DNA of 64,000 nt from Desulfurococcaceae archaeon MEX13E-LK6-19 (GTDB lineage Archaea; Thermoproteota; Thermoprotei_A; Sulfolobales; Desulfurococcaceae): the NCBI GenBank assembly GCA_029637525.1, contig CP072660.1, forward strand, positions 1,389,612 to 1,453,611. Reading direction: 5' to 3'. Numbering within the stretch: the first letter of the stretch is position 1; the number at the start of each line of letters is the position of its first letter. The notes beneath the pieces are model-generated. The model was not told the origin of the DNA. It ran no database searches and worked only from the letters and a program-made list of their open reading frames with translations. This document shows, one piece after another, positions 34,004 through 44,333 of this stretch. The position numbers and the translations under genes are program-made.

Positions 34004-36217
34004 TTACCCCTTTTTTAGTTTCATGATGTAGTATGCTTGTACTGCGATTACTGCTGCGAAGGCTCCTACCATCATGTATAGTATGGCGTTGTCTTGACCT
34101 CCGGAGACTTCTTGTGTAACCGTGTTTGTTATGGTTTCTGTTACTGTTGTCTCCTCGGTTACTGTTGTCGTGTCTCTGATTGTTGCTGTCTCTGTCTTTG
34201 TTTCCGTCGTGGTTTCTGTTACCGTGCTTGTTTTCGTGGTAGTTACTGTTTTTGTCACTGTCTCTGTCGGGGGCTCTTGTACAGGAGTTTCTTTTAGCTG
34301 GTATACTGAGAGTGAGTATAGACTATGGGTTAGTATTGACATGTAGTAGCCTGATGGACTGTATGATAGTTTCTTTACAAACCAGTTTATCTTCACGGGC
34401 TCCATGTAGTAATTACCGCTGCTTGTGTTCAGGAAGAGAAGTTTGTTGTTTAGTGCTAGAATCAGTGTCTCGTTGTCGTTACTCCACGTCATACCTCCCA
34501 TGTACACGTAGTCGTCTATGCTTAGCTCCAGTAGCGTGTTACCTGTGTTGATGTCTACGATGTAGATGTCTAGTCCGGGTTTCCTAAGCCCTTGTTCAAT
34601 AGTATACTTGACTACCGCCAGGGTCTTGCCATTGCCTGCTAGTCTTGCATCTAGTTTTTGGCTATAGTTCTCTGAGAATCCATTGTAGTCGTATAGCTGT
34701 GTTACCTCCCCGGTCTCGATATTGTATTCATAGACACGGTCTCTAGTAGGGAGACTTATATCGCCAATGACCTCAGGTGTTGTTCCTCTGACTACTGTCC
34801 CGTTTAGAACGACTATGTTCAGCATCCCCGGTGAATGATCTATTCTATAGACTTCATATCCTCCGGCATAGTCGAAGACAACTATATGTGTATAGACCAT
34901 CCAAAAGAAATCGTCTACATAACTATACTCAACCACTAGTTTTCCGTCAGTTAGGCATACCCAGTTCAAGTAATTGATGTAATCAGGTAATTCAAATACT
35001 TTGTAGTCTTTGAGAAAACCATTCTCAAGATCATGCTCCATAACATATAGTTCGTCACCAGCATAGCTAATCAAATACAACGTATCATCTCTAACTATCA
35101 CTTTTCCAGGAGCGTGTGATGACTCATATGTCGATATAATACTCCCATTCACATCATATATTACCGCATATGCATTCTTTCCAGCGTCATAGCCATACGC
35201 TATAAGGTGCTTGTCGTCAAGCCAGTAAGTATCATAAAGACTTGTAGTAAGATCCCCGGATCTGTAGACTAGTACCATGCTATCTACACGATATACATAG
35301 ATTCCATTACCAGGTGATAGCACAGCATAATATTTTTCGCTTGGCGACAAACCTATACTGTGTATACCGTTTGCTGAATGACCTACCATTTTTTCAATAT
35401 AAAGTGTAGCTATGTCTATAACATATATCTTATTAGAAGTTACAAGCAGTATCTTGTGGTCTACACTATCAACAACTATGTCAGCATAAGTAATATACCA
35501 TAGTGTTCTTCTATCAAGTTCGTTGCCTGTGGAAATAGATCTCTTAACTAATGTCCCGTTATCATAATAGGTTATCAAAACATCTAGATTAGGGTCGATA
35601 TCGTTTTTCCCTGGATCATCTAGTTTGACTTCCCTGGTTATACCTGTGTCTATACTATATACACGTATGTAGTAGTTTTGGTTATAGTAATCTCTGTACT
35701 TGACATAACCGCTTCTTAGAGTATGACGGATACCAGAAGTCTCCTTAACTACATCTGTAGTGCCGCTGAATGGATTAACTATTATTATATGCGTGTAATT
35801 AGCTAGTACGACTCTATTGCTGTATACACCAAGTAAATCCATGAACCCATAGACTCCTTTCTTGAGCCATAAAAGCTTCTCTTGGGGCAAACTGTACAAT
35901 CCTCCATCACCATTACTGTTGATCAGAAAGATCTTGTCGCCGCCGACCAGGATCCCCTGTACAAAACTAGTGGCTAGTTCACCAACATAGATAGTCTTGG
36001 TTTCTCCTGATGAGACATTGATAAGACTTATGAATCCATATCCTTCGCTATACATGAGAAGCTCGTCGCTGATCCATGAGAGGCTCCAGGTGTCTGTACC
36101 ATAAGTCCTTGAGAACATCATCCTAGGTACACTATCGTTATCCTCAGCTGCAACACTTATACTAGGTACCATTACTGCTAGTAAGAGGACAAGAGCTAAG
36201 ATCATGTATTTAGACAA
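34004..36217 (-). CDS. Surface-anchored beta-propeller protein
   Basis: This secreted protein of about 737 residues has a signal peptide (YMILALVLLLAVMVPSISVAA), many YVTN/WD-like repeats built of four strands (for example VLLVTSNKIYVIDIATLYIEK), a Thr/Glu/Val-rich stalk (TETVTKTVTTTKTSTVTE and more) and a C-terminal membrane segment with the tail KLKKG. I place the start at TTG 36217, five bases after AAAGGTGT, because the longer GTG/ATG options fall on or before the TATA box at 36256-36264. It probably acts as a surface scaffold; no catalytic motif is visible. Similar stalks occur on other surface proteins in the window. Confidence 0.82.
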   Translation of the reverse strand: MSKYMILALVLLLAVMVPSISVAAEDNDSVPRMMFSRTYGTDTWSLSWISDELLMYSEGYGFISLINVSSGETKTIYVGELATSFVQGILVGGDKIFLINSNGDGGLYSLPQEKLLWLKKGVYGFMDLLGVYSNRVVLANYTHIIIVNPFSGTTDVVKETSGIRHTLRSGYVKYRDYYNQNYYIRVYSIDTGITREVKLDDPGKNDIDPNLDVLITYYDNGTLVKRSISTGNELDRRTLWYITYADIVVDSVDHKILLVTSNKIYVIDIATLYIEKMVGHSANGIHSIGLSPSEKYYAVLSPGNGIYVYRVDSMVLVYRSGDLTTSLYDTYWLDDKHLIAYGYDAGKNAYAVIYDVNGSIISTYESSHAPGKVIVRDDTLYLISYAGDELYVMEHDLENGFLKDYKVFELPDYINYLNWVCLTDGKLVVEYSYVDDFFWMVYTHIVVFDYAGGYEVYRIDHSPGMLNIVVLNGTVVRGTTPEVIGDISLPTRDRVYEYNIETGEVTQLYDYNGFSENYSQKLDARLAGNGKTLAVVKYTIEQGLRKPGLDIYIVDINTGNTLLELSIDDYVYMGGMTWSNDNETLILALNNKLLFLNTSSGNYYMEPVKINWFVKKLSYSPSGYYMSILTHSLYSLSVYQLKETPVQEPPTETVTKTVTTTKTSTVTETTTETKTETATIRDTTTVTEETTVTETITNTVTQEVSGGQDNAILYMMVGAFAAVIAVQAYYIMKLKKG

Positions 36218-36222
36218 TTCTA

Positions 36223-36264
36223 ACACCTTTACATCAAGTATTTGGTATAAACACATATATAAGT
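36223..36264 (-). promoter_or_regulatory. TATA box and ribosome-binding site of the propeller gene
   Basis: Reading the minus strand, ACTTATATA lies at 36264-36256 and AAAGGTGT at 36230-36223, five bases before TTG 36217. Spacing fits a transcription start near 36234. Confidence 0.5.
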
Positions 36265-36558
36265 TTATCTAGACAGCATAAACTATATTCTTTAAACATA
36301 AATAAATTAATTCCACCAAAAATATTAGCTAGGAATGTAAAATAATTATATGCGTATGTTAAAACAAGCAGACATACGATAAAGCATAATATCCTAGCGA
36401 AAACACTAAGTACAACATAACTGTGTTATTATTTAGCTATCTTCTTCTACAATTGCTTACAGAGCTCTGGTAAAGTTAGTGTGTTTTCCACAGAAAAGAA
36501 GCCCATCAACTATATATTGGAATTCAATGATAGTTCTTGATGTTCCCCGGAAGCCCCC

Positions 36559-37824
36559 TTGCCTTCGGCGGGTGTCCTGGTTTTGGAGGGGTTTATTGAT
36601 GTTGTTTTGAAGAGTAGTGGTGTGCGGAGGGGCTTGGTTGACAAGTCTTTGCTGTTGGTTTCTCTAGTTAATGGTATTGGTTTTGGTTTCTCGTGGGCTG
36701 TTCTCGCTCCCTATCTCCGTATTCTTGGTGTTAGTGGTAGTATCTTTGGTTTGATGAGTGGTGGCAGTGTTTTCGTTGCTTCTTTCTCGACGCTACTGGC
36801 TGGTATCCTATGTGATGTATATGGCTCTAAGAGGATAGCTTCTATAGGGCTTGTTTTGTATGGGCTAAGCTTCTTCTTGTTCTCCACAAGGCTACTCCAC
36901 TTTATCGCTATGGGCTACCTGCTTCTTGGTTTCTCGAGTAGCCTTGTAATGACTAGTATTAACGTGTTGACTTCCAGGAGTGTTGACGACAGCATGCTAC
37001 ATTACTCTTTCAGCTATGTTAGAGCTTCTAGGACACTCGGCAGCGCTGCTGGTTCTTTCCTCGGCTGGATACCAGTCATTTTGTCGATGAGCCTAGGAAT
37101 AGACTTGGCTTTGGCTTATGGTTTTTCTCTCCTGGCACTAACGCCTATAATGATTGCTAACGTGTTTCTTGTTGCAAGAGTTAGAGAAAGATCTTTTGAG
37201 AGGATGGGATCTCCTAGCCTAGGAGAGATCTTTAGGGGGATTCGTGGACTCGGTAGATTCAACTACTTAATCGTAATAGGGAGCTTGATTGGCTTCGGGG
37301 CAGCCATGTCTATACATAACATAGGGTATTATTTCGCTGCAAAATACGGTGTTACAAGCGGTGAGATAGGTAGTATATTTGGGCTCCAGCAGCTAGCCAT
37401 GGCTTTTATAATGACCCGGCTTCCTGTCCTGGCGGACAAGTATGGTGGGCCTCTGAGAATATATTTGGCGGCAACAATACCGAGCATACCATTACTTATA
37501 GCTATGACTCTCGTTGACGACTACCTTGCCGCGAGCACGATATACCTTGTGAGAAGCATCTTGATGAACGTGGCGAACCCCTTGTACACAGCTTTCGCGT
37601 TAAGCCTGGTGCCAAATAGTAGGAGAGGTATTGCCAGCGGGCTCCTAAGCCTCTCGAGGCAGCTACCGGCTGGGGCTGGGAGAGCTATTGGTGGCTACTT
37701 GCTCGACATAGACTTGGAGCTACCGCTGAGACTAACAGCTATATTGTACACAGTAAGTCTAGTCGTGCTAGCACTGTTATTCGAGAAGGAGTGGAGGCGG
37801 AAACAACTCATTATCTCAGCGTAG
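36559..37824 (+). CDS. MFS transporter
   Basis: This is a 421-residue membrane transporter of the major facilitator superfamily with about 12 membrane helices. It has the loop 2-3 motif in LLAGILCDVYGSKRIASIGL (GxxxDxxGxKR), the typical A-type signature, and a mirrored loop (LPVLADKYGGPLRI) between helices 8 and 9. It is likely a proton-coupled exporter or importer; substrate unknown. TTG 36559 gives the longest frame. Its last 9 bp overlap a convergent gene. Confidence 0.85.
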   Translation: MPSAGVLVLEGFIDVVLKSSGVRRGLVDKSLLLVSLVNGIGFGFSWAVLAPYLRILGVSGSIFGLMSGGSVFVASFSTLLAGILCDVYGSKRIASIGLVLYGLSFFLFSTRLLHFIAMGYLLLGFSSSLVMTSINVLTSRSVDDSMLHYSFSYVRASRTLGSAAGSFLGWIPVILSMSLGIDLALAYGFSLLALTPIMIANVFLVARVRERSFERMGSPSLGEIFRGIRGLGRFNYLIVIGSLIGFGAAMSIHNIGYYFAAKYGVTSGEIGSIFGLQQLAMAFIMTRLPVLADKYGGPLRIYLAATIPSIPLLIAMTLVDDYLAASTIYLVRSILMNVANPLYTAFALSLVPNSRRGIASGLLSLSRQLPAGAGRAIGGYLLDIDLELPLRLTAILYTVSLVVLALLFEKEWRRKQLIISA

Positions 37825-38895
37825 ATAAGAAAAGATCTTCTCGAGAAACTCTATGAGCCTTGTAGGGGATTGTACTGGTTGTATCGGCTGTACTAGTATC
37901 ATATGGAAGAGCGTGGAGAGGCCCAATAGTACTACTAGAAGTGCGAAAACAGGATAGATGGTTGCCCTGCTTGTTTTAGCCGTGTAGTCTCTGTATATTA
38001 GCAGGAAGAAGAGTAGGAGAACCATTGAGACAGTTAATATGAATGAAGAAGCTGTGTAGAATACTAGCGCCATTGTGTTTACTTGGCCATAGAGTATTGT
38101 TTTAACCACAATAACGTATAGTATGAACGTGTTGGCAGCTATTACAGAGAGTACTGCCAGTAGGTTCTTCAGTCTTTTTTCTATCAAGTGCTTCTTCCTG
38201 AATGTTCTCCCAGCAAGCAGCCCCCATAGCGGTACCACTAGTATGGACTCGATCTTTATCTTCGTGACAATAAAGGTTTTACCCACAGCCATGAATACAG
38301 CTGCTCCCCCAAGACCCCCTAGACTACTAGTCATAGTATTCTCTAGACCGCTCATAGCCGAGGAGAATACCTTATCTATACTATCATAGTTCATTGACAG
38401 GAACAAGTAGTTAACCAGTAGGAGCATGTACTCTGCTATGAAGATACCCGGGATTATGTAGAGTATGTGGAAGTACCTGTAGTAACTAATCTTATTCACC
38501 GTGTCCCTAACACTACTTTTACTATGTAATATCCTCGATAATGTGTTCAGGAAAGTCAAGACAATGAAGTGTAGAGCAGTAATCAGCGTGAAAAGATACA
38601 GCATACGAGTCGATAAATCCTCTCTATACACAACACCAAGACTCTCCTGTAGGAAAGCTATAGCGAGCCTGAGCACATAGCTCACAACCACTGTGACAAC
38701 AGCAAGCCCAAGTGTCATAATAAACAATAAGCCACGGCTAGGCGAACAATGTAGCCAAGACTCCACAACCTTAGAGAACGCAACTTTCTTTCCTTCTCTC
38801 CTCCTCAACTCCTTATATAATCCAGCATAGATACTGGAAACAACAACAATCGATACCAGGGCTGCTATGATATATTTGAAGAAAGACCCTAGCAT
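37816..38895 (-). CDS. Polytopic membrane protein, unknown
   Basis: This is a 359-residue membrane protein with about nine hydrophobic segments and a long basic loop (GRTFRKKHLIEKRLKN) near residues 228-243. No transporter or enzyme motif is seen. It converges on the MFS gene with 9 bp overlap, and its upstream region is shared with the large stalked surface gene on the other strand. It could be a permease or an assembly factor. Function unknown. Confidence 0.6.
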   Translation of the reverse strand: MLGSFFKYIIAALVSIVVVSSIYAGLYKELRRREGKKVAFSKVVESWLHCSPSRGLLFIMTLGLAVVTVVVSYVLRLAIAFLQESLGVVYREDLSTRMLYLFTLITALHFIVLTFLNTLSRILHSKSSVRDTVNKISYYRYFHILYIIPGIFIAEYMLLLVNYLFLSMNYDSIDKVFSSAMSGLENTMTSSLGGLGGAAVFMAVGKTFIVTKIKIESILVVPLWGLLAGRTFRKKHLIEKRLKNLLAVLSVIAANTFILYVIVVKTILYGQVNTMALVFYTASSFILTVSMVLLLFFLLIYRDYTAKTSRATIYPVFALLVVLLGLSTLFHMILVQPIQPVQSPTRLIEFLEKIFSYLR

Positions 38896-39210
38896 GTGTT
38901 CTCCACAAGAAAATAATTCTAGTTTACAAAGCAGTATATGTATTTTAATGCTGTTCTAGTTGAATACTATTTTATCATATAAACAGGGTTTCATTTACAT
39001 AAACAGAATGGCTTATTTATAAAAACCGGAATATGTTTTCCCCTATACTTATGTTTATTAATTTAAAAGATTTGCTATCCTTATGCTAATACAGTAAATT
39101 TATCATCCAGCTATTTACTTTTGATAAAAACAAATATACCATGCCATAACATATTAACATATTGGATTACCTGGTACATAGTACGTAAAAACGGAAGGTG
39201 GTAATCCTTC
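38896..39210. other. Divergent intergenic region, 315 bp
   Basis: It holds the promoters of the convergent membrane protein and the large surface protein. A TATA-like TTTATAAAA is at 39015-39023, and GGAAGGTGGT (about 39193-39202) is the ribosome-binding site for TTG 39211. No gene was seen. Confidence 0.45.
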
Positions 39211-42200
39211 TTGTCTAATCGATTCCCAGCCACAGTTGTTCTTATTGTATTAATTATTGCATCCATGGGTTTAGTGAGCACTAGGGTGTATACATTAAAC
39301 ACATCTCTCCAGAACTATCTTGACGATAATACTCCTAGTAGTATTGAAGTATATGTTGTTCCAAGCAACCCCAGAGACTTAACCCCGGTACTGATACTCG
39401 TACATATAAACGGCTCATACACGGGTTATCCAGTACTCAAAGTATTCTCTGAGATAAACTTGAGTATGGGTTTACAAGTAGAGCCAACTTATAACCCTGG
39501 CTATGGGAACATCACGCTTGTCGTCAATACCTATCTGGATGGCTCGCCTATAGGCAACGTGTACGTGGAGGTTTGGGAGGAGTCGTTGCTTGAACCGGGA
39601 TTACTAGAGCTTGTTGCATCGGGCTTCACTAATAGTAGTGGCTCCGAGACCTTCTATCTGTACGACATAGGGGGATACTATGTTAGATGCTACTATGACC
39701 GTGACGAGGATGGAGTCTACGAGTACTTTAGTGAAGACTATGTCCCCGTGTACAATAATACTAGAGTAAACATAACATTGACTACAATAATCGATCACCT
39801 CGGGTTAAGGGACTTCTTACCAAAACCAGTAGTCCGGGAAATACCTTTTAGGCCACTGGGAGACTCCTGGTTTATCAGCGGGTTCCCTGGGCTCCCATAC
39901 AAAGTAATCAATACTAGTGCATCATGGCTCTCAGCCGATATCCCGTTTATAGTGACTGTTAAGGGAGTTGCAAACTGTAGTATAATAGTTGGTGACAAAA
40001 CCTATAATGTCTCCTTGGAAGTAAACTCGTCTGCTCTAGGAGAAAATATCCCGCCACTAGTACTGGCACAAGTATCGAATACTCTCGAGGACCCCGGGGC
40101 TTACAAGGAGACTCTAGGGCTTGCACCCAGGGGTTGGAGCCTACCTGATTCAACGCCATTGAATATCTCTATAGTGGTTGTTGACGATAAGGGCTATAGT
40201 GGTATAAGGGATCTCGTGTTCGAGTATTGTGTCAACAACGAGTCATGGGCCACTGCTCCTGTGACTAACGACACGATAATGGATTACCTGGACAATATAA
40301 CAAGAGATTTCAACAAGATGATCCACGACATAAATACTGTTTTGGGGATAGCTGGTGTAAACGAGACCATACCGCATACTAGTATACCTTTCTTCATGGG
40401 CATAGCCGAGATACCCGGGCAACAGCCAGGTGTCTTCGTCGAGTTTAGGGCGAGAGCAGTTGATGAAGGCAATAATACTATTGTTTCGCCTATGGGTCTC
40501 TACTATGTCTATAATAGTACTGGCGAGCGGGTCCTAGTAATAGATCCTCATGTGAAGCTTTGGCTTATTAAGGAAAACTATAGGCAGCTACGAGACATGA
40601 TTAGTATCAATAGCAAGTTCTCTTTCCCATCAAGCTATATGGGGAAAATAGAGAGTGCTAATAAGCTTGCTGAGCTGCTTTGCAGGAGTTTCGTTGTCTT
40701 CCATAACTGGCATTATGTTGGCGAGAAATATAGTGTGACTATAGTGTACCCCGGGGAGAGTATTGACGAGTACCTTAGGTCCGTTGAGCCTAGGGTAGTG
40801 ATACTTAGTAATCTATATCTTGGCTTGAACGCTGGTTTCTTGTTCAACTGGGATCTAAGCAGTATAGATTGCGGTGGTAAATCGGCTCTGGAGTGTATTC
40901 TTGACTACGTTAGAGAACATCATGCAGGACTTATTGCAACCCATGGAACACTCAGTGACTGGATGCTATGGGTCTCCTGTGAGACCAGGATAAAGATCGG
41001 GTCACGCGGCCACATAGGCAGTGGTATCGAGGACATAGCTAGTAGCAGGAGACTAGCAAGCGCCCTAGGGCTGATATGGCTACCGCTGTGGGAGTATGCT
41101 CGCGACAAGATCGCTGAGGAGTTATGCGAGATGGGTAGAGAGAACCTGTTCGCCTACTCTCTTGGCCTAGCTATTGGCTCGACTCCACTGCAGGTACCCT
41201 ATGTCCCGTGGAGCGGAGAGCTGGAGCTGACACGTGAAGGCAAGGCATTGGGCTGGAGTCTCCCAAGCGAACCAATAGTTATACCGAACCCCTACACGGG
41301 CATCAACAGCAAGTACAAGGCATACACGCAGGTTGGATGGCAGCTTGGGGCGCCGAGCGCCATAGCCTACACTGCGATTAACCATACTGGGAACGCTAAG
41401 GGCTATGTTACAGGTTTCTACAACAGGGTGTACGAGATAGTGGAGAATGCCACAGGGAGGAGGCTGAGAGAAAACCTTACCGGATACCTCGATAAAGCAT
41501 TGGATCACGAGATAAGGGATCTAAGGAGAGGTCTTGCTAGAGCCGAGATAGTTGAGAACAGTATTAAAGCACTAGTCGATATCCCTGGGCTTGGAGCTAA
41601 ACTAGAGGTCAATATCACTATTCCTGAGGACGTGTATAGACGTGTCACACAACTGATGCCATTGAAGATAGTTGCCTTGTCTCCCAATGGCGCCGCCGGT
41701 ATAACTGTCTATGATGTCTATTGGGACCCATATTATGGTTATAGAGCTGTCTACTTTAGCTTCGAGGTCGAAGCCGGGGTAACCAATAGCAGCAAAGTGC
41801 TTCTACAACAAGCAATCGAGTGGGCTAGCGAGTGGAAGTTTGTCCTCGAGGCAACGGATCTCATTAACGATGAGATGAGGGCTCCGAAGGAGGTCGTCGA
41901 TGCATTCGAGGATCTTGTCTGGAGCACCCGTGGAGGAACAATACTCTATGACAGCGCCGTGCTCTTGCCCGAAGAAGGAGTCTATAAGCTTGCTCTAAAC
42001 ATCACTGAGCCCACGAACATCACTATAGTCATAGCTCATCCATGGAGCAGCAAAGTAAACATCACAGTAAGCGAGAACGCCATAGTACTAAACAAGACCA
42101 CGTACAACAACGTTACAAAGATAGATATCTACGTGGAGAAACCAGGGTACACCATAGTCAACATGTCATCGGATCCGGCTTCAACATACGACCAAGCATA

Positions 42201-42552
42201 CCTCTATGCCTCAACACTAGAAGCACCAGAAACCGTGACAGTATACGTCACGACAACCGTCACAGAAACCCAGACAGAGACCGTAACAGAAACGACCACA
42301 GAAACAATGACTAAGACGGAGACAGTAACAGAAACCACGCCAGTACCACAAGTATCAACCACTACAACAACACAAACAGAAACCAAACTCCTGGTCTCCA
42401 CAACAACAATAACACAAACAATATCGACCACGCCGCTAGACCCAATAATCTACGGATTGGTAACAATAGCAATCATCATAATAGCAGTAATCCTCCTACA
42501 AAAACACGAAACAATAATAAAAATGATAAAAACAACATTAAGACAAACATAA
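39211..42552 (+). CDS. Large stalked surface protein
   Basis: This is a 1113-residue exported protein. It has a signal peptide (about residues 7-25), beta-rich domains (about 35-330), a middle region with PRVVILSNLYLGLNAGF and LIATHGTLSDWMLW (about 510-600) that resembles a GATase-like or Rossmann core, and a long helical section near 740-860. A C-terminal beta domain follows, then a Thr/Glu/Val stalk (about 1010-1075) and a membrane anchor. It starts at TTG 39211, 8 bp after GGAAGGTGGT. Many N-glycosylation sequons are present. It is a likely surface-layer or enzyme-bearing stalk protein. Confidence 0.75.
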   Translation: MSNRFPATVVLIVLIIASMGLVSTRVYTLNTSLQNYLDDNTPSSIEVYVVPSNPRDLTPVLILVHINGSYTGYPVLKVFSEINLSMGLQVEPTYNPGYGNITLVVNTYLDGSPIGNVYVEVWEESLLEPGLLELVASGFTNSSGSETFYLYDIGGYYVRCYYDRDEDGVYEYFSEDYVPVYNNTRVNITLTTIIDHLGLRDFLPKPVVREIPFRPLGDSWFISGFPGLPYKVINTSASWLSADIPFIVTVKGVANCSIIVGDKTYNVSLEVNSSALGENIPPLVLAQVSNTLEDPGAYKETLGLAPRGWSLPDSTPLNISIVVVDDKGYSGIRDLVFEYCVNNESWATAPVTNDTIMDYLDNITRDFNKMIHDINTVLGIAGVNETIPHTSIPFFMGIAEIPGQQPGVFVEFRARAVDEGNNTIVSPMGLYYVYNSTGERVLVIDPHVKLWLIKENYRQLRDMISINSKFSFPSSYMGKIESANKLAELLCRSFVVFHNWHYVGEKYSVTIVYPGESIDEYLRSVEPRVVILSNLYLGLNAGFLFNWDLSSIDCGGKSALECILDYVREHHAGLIATHGTLSDWMLWVSCETRIKIGSRGHIGSGIEDIASSRRLASALGLIWLPLWEYARDKIAEELCEMGRENLFAYSLGLAIGSTPLQVPYVPWSGELELTREGKALGWSLPSEPIVIPNPYTGINSKYKAYTQVGWQLGAPSAIAYTAINHTGNAKGYVTGFYNRVYEIVENATGRRLRENLTGYLDKALDHEIRDLRRGLARAEIVENSIKALVDIPGLGAKLEVNITIPEDVYRRVTQLMPLKIVALSPNGAAGITVYDVYWDPYYGYRAVYFSFEVEAGVTNSSKVLLQQAIEWASEWKFVLEATDLINDEMRAPKEVVDAFEDLVWSTRGGTILYDSAVLLPEEGVYKLALNITEPTNITIVIAHPWSSKVNITVSENAIVLNKTTYNNVTKIDIYVEKPGYTIVNMSSDPASTYDQAYLYASTLEAPETVTVYVTTTVTETQTETVTETTTETMTKTETVTETTPVPQVSTTTTTQTETKLLVSTTTITQTISTTPLDPIIYGLVTIAIIIIAVILLQKHETIIKMIKTTLRQT

Positions 42553-42802
42553 AAATCATAAAACACTTTTTTCTCAGAACACAATATAGCGTTGAAGTAT
42601 ATGAAACAGCGCTTCATCAAGGTATTTCAGCTTCAAGAACCTTAATACCATGCAGTGGACAATAAAATTAAGGGAGTGAGAAAATTTAGAGGAATCAAGT
42701 CATTCCTATTAAGTGGTGAGGAGTTGTTATATAAGTTGGGGCCACGACAAAATATTGATTTAAATTGCTCATTGACTAGATTCGCTCGCTGGGAATGAGG
42801 GG

Positions 42803-43048
42803 TTGGTATTGAGGATAAAAGATCAATTAAAATCCAGAGTTATTTCTGTGTTAATCGTGATCTTGGGTGCGGTAATTGCTTTATTGCTATATATCTCGAT
42901 CGATTATTATAGAGGAGCTGGCTCGAGACTTATGTATGAGATTGATCTTCGGGATATGGTCTTTCCAATAACTGCTTTCGTCTTATCAATAGTGTTTATA
43001 TTCCTTGCACGATATATTGCTTCTTCCTATGTAAGAGAATCTGCTTAG
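42803..43048 (+). CDS. Small two-helix membrane protein of the pilus locus
   Basis: This is an 81-residue protein (79 if it starts at TTG 42809) with two membrane helices (about residues 13-32 and 50-70) and a central loop YYRGAGSRLMYEIDLRDM. It precedes the pilin genes by 69 bp, so it may belong to the same transcript. A GAGGGGTTGG sequence just upstream fits a ribosome-binding site for TTG 42803 or 42809. No motif is known. Confidence 0.55.
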   Translation: MVLRIKDQLKSRVISVLIVILGAVIALLLYISIDYYRGAGSRLMYEIDLRDMVFPITAFVLSIVFIFLARYIASSYVRESA

Positions 43049-43117
43049 ACGCTTAGCTTTAATACGGCTTTTTCACATCATGTTTAATGGGGCGAGAAAG
43101 TAGTCTAAGGATATGAT

Positions 43118-44314
43118 ATGAGGATGAAAGTATTATCACCTATAGTAGCATCATTGCTTTTGATAATAATAGTTGCTAGTGTAGCTACTATACTATACTT
43201 TGTCATGATAAGTATGAGTATTCCTAATGAAGAATCTATTGAGTTAGTTGATGCAAAGCTTGTTAAACAATACAGTAATATATATGCTCACATAGTCTTG
43301 TATAATAATGGACGGACTAGTATTAGGGTTAAAATGGTACTTCATGGCGAAACAAGTATTTTCTCTTCCGAGTATAGTGTTATTGCTCCAGGAGATATCT
43401 CGAGAATATATATTGTTGGTTCCTATGGATATGATTTCATTGTGGGAGAGGATTATGTTATTGAGATAGTTGGCGATATAAACTTTTCAGTAATTGTCAA
43501 GTGCAGCGGTTTTGAGTTAATCCATAAGCCTATGTATATATTTGCTCCAACAATATTACTACAGGATTTTGCACAATTAAATCTTAGTAAAAAAGGATCA
43601 ATAGAAAATGTTAGTGAAGTAGTAAACGGTATCCTAGAGGCGTCAAGGAAACTAGGTATAGTTGTGAAGACCATATCGTCAATGGATGAATGGCTTGAAC
43701 TTGTATTAAATCCTAGAGATGATGTAATTATAATAAATCCATTTGGAGGCTTAATCCCTGTTCCAAGAGAGTATTTTAATGATACTGAGAAGGTTCTTGA
43801 ATTTATTGAGCTACTTCATAATAATATAAGAGATTATGGATGGATATGGGTGCATCTATCAGGATACCCGCTATACTATGCTGTATGCGATGATGATATT
43901 ATAGAGATAGGGATTGAAGGATTTGAATACTTGCTCTTCGGGTCAAGAGGGAGAGGCACCGCGATCGTGGGTTCTTCTATACAGGAATACGATGATGTAG
44001 AGAATAGGACCTCAGATATCGTTAATTTTAAGTCTTGGCTTAACACTTATGGTTTCAACAATATAAGTAGGAAACTTGTTGATAACATGAGGATTACTTA
44101 CTCGGTGTTTTTAAAGAAACGTGGAATCGAGAGCATGGTTGTAACTAAATTCTATACTGATCGAAGTGAGACACGAAGTGGTGCCTGTATACTCCGTATA
44201 GGTAAAGGCTTGTATATACACTGGGGTTCTCCCACTGACCCCCCGTTTAGTGATAAAGAACTAGGCACGCTAGGATTATTATTAGCTGTTTATTCTACTA
44301 TGTATCTGAGGTAA
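43118..44314 (+). CDS. Type IV pilin-like protein with large C-terminal domain
   Basis: This is a 398-residue protein whose N-terminus is an archaeal class III (prepilin-like) segment: MRMKVLSPIVASLLLIIIV, with a hydrophobic core from residue 8. Typical archaeal pilins are 130-200 residues, so the additional 250-residue domain is unusual. It contains VIIINPFGGLIPVPREYF and WIWVHLSGYPLYY, a fold reminiscent of a Rossmann/GATase-like surface module. It is followed by two shorter pilins and the assembly ATPase. It may be a tip adhesin or minor pilin. It starts at ATG 43118. Confidence 0.75.
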   Translation: MRMKVLSPIVASLLLIIIVASVATILYFVMISMSIPNEESIELVDAKLVKQYSNIYAHIVLYNNGRTSIRVKMVLHGETSIFSSEYSVIAPGDISRIYIVGSYGYDFIVGEDYVIEIVGDINFSVIVKCSGFELIHKPMYIFAPTILLQDFAQLNLSKKGSIENVSEVVNGILEASRKLGIVVKTISSMDEWLELVLNPRDDVIIINPFGGLIPVPREYFNDTEKVLEFIELLHNNIRDYGWIWVHLSGYPLYYAVCDDDIIEIGIEGFEYLLFGSRGRGTAIVGSSIQEYDDVENRTSDIVNFKSWLNTYGFNNISRKLVDNMRITYSVFLKKRGIESMVVTKFYTDRSETRSGACILRIGKGLYIHWGSPTDPPFSDKELGTLGLLLAVYSTMYLR

Positions 44315-44333
44315 TGAATGGGGTATACTGTTA

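Noticed and set aside
42210-42440. Thr-codon tandem repeat as a possible mobile or satellite element
   Set aside because: It is in frame and encodes the low-complexity stalk of the surface protein.
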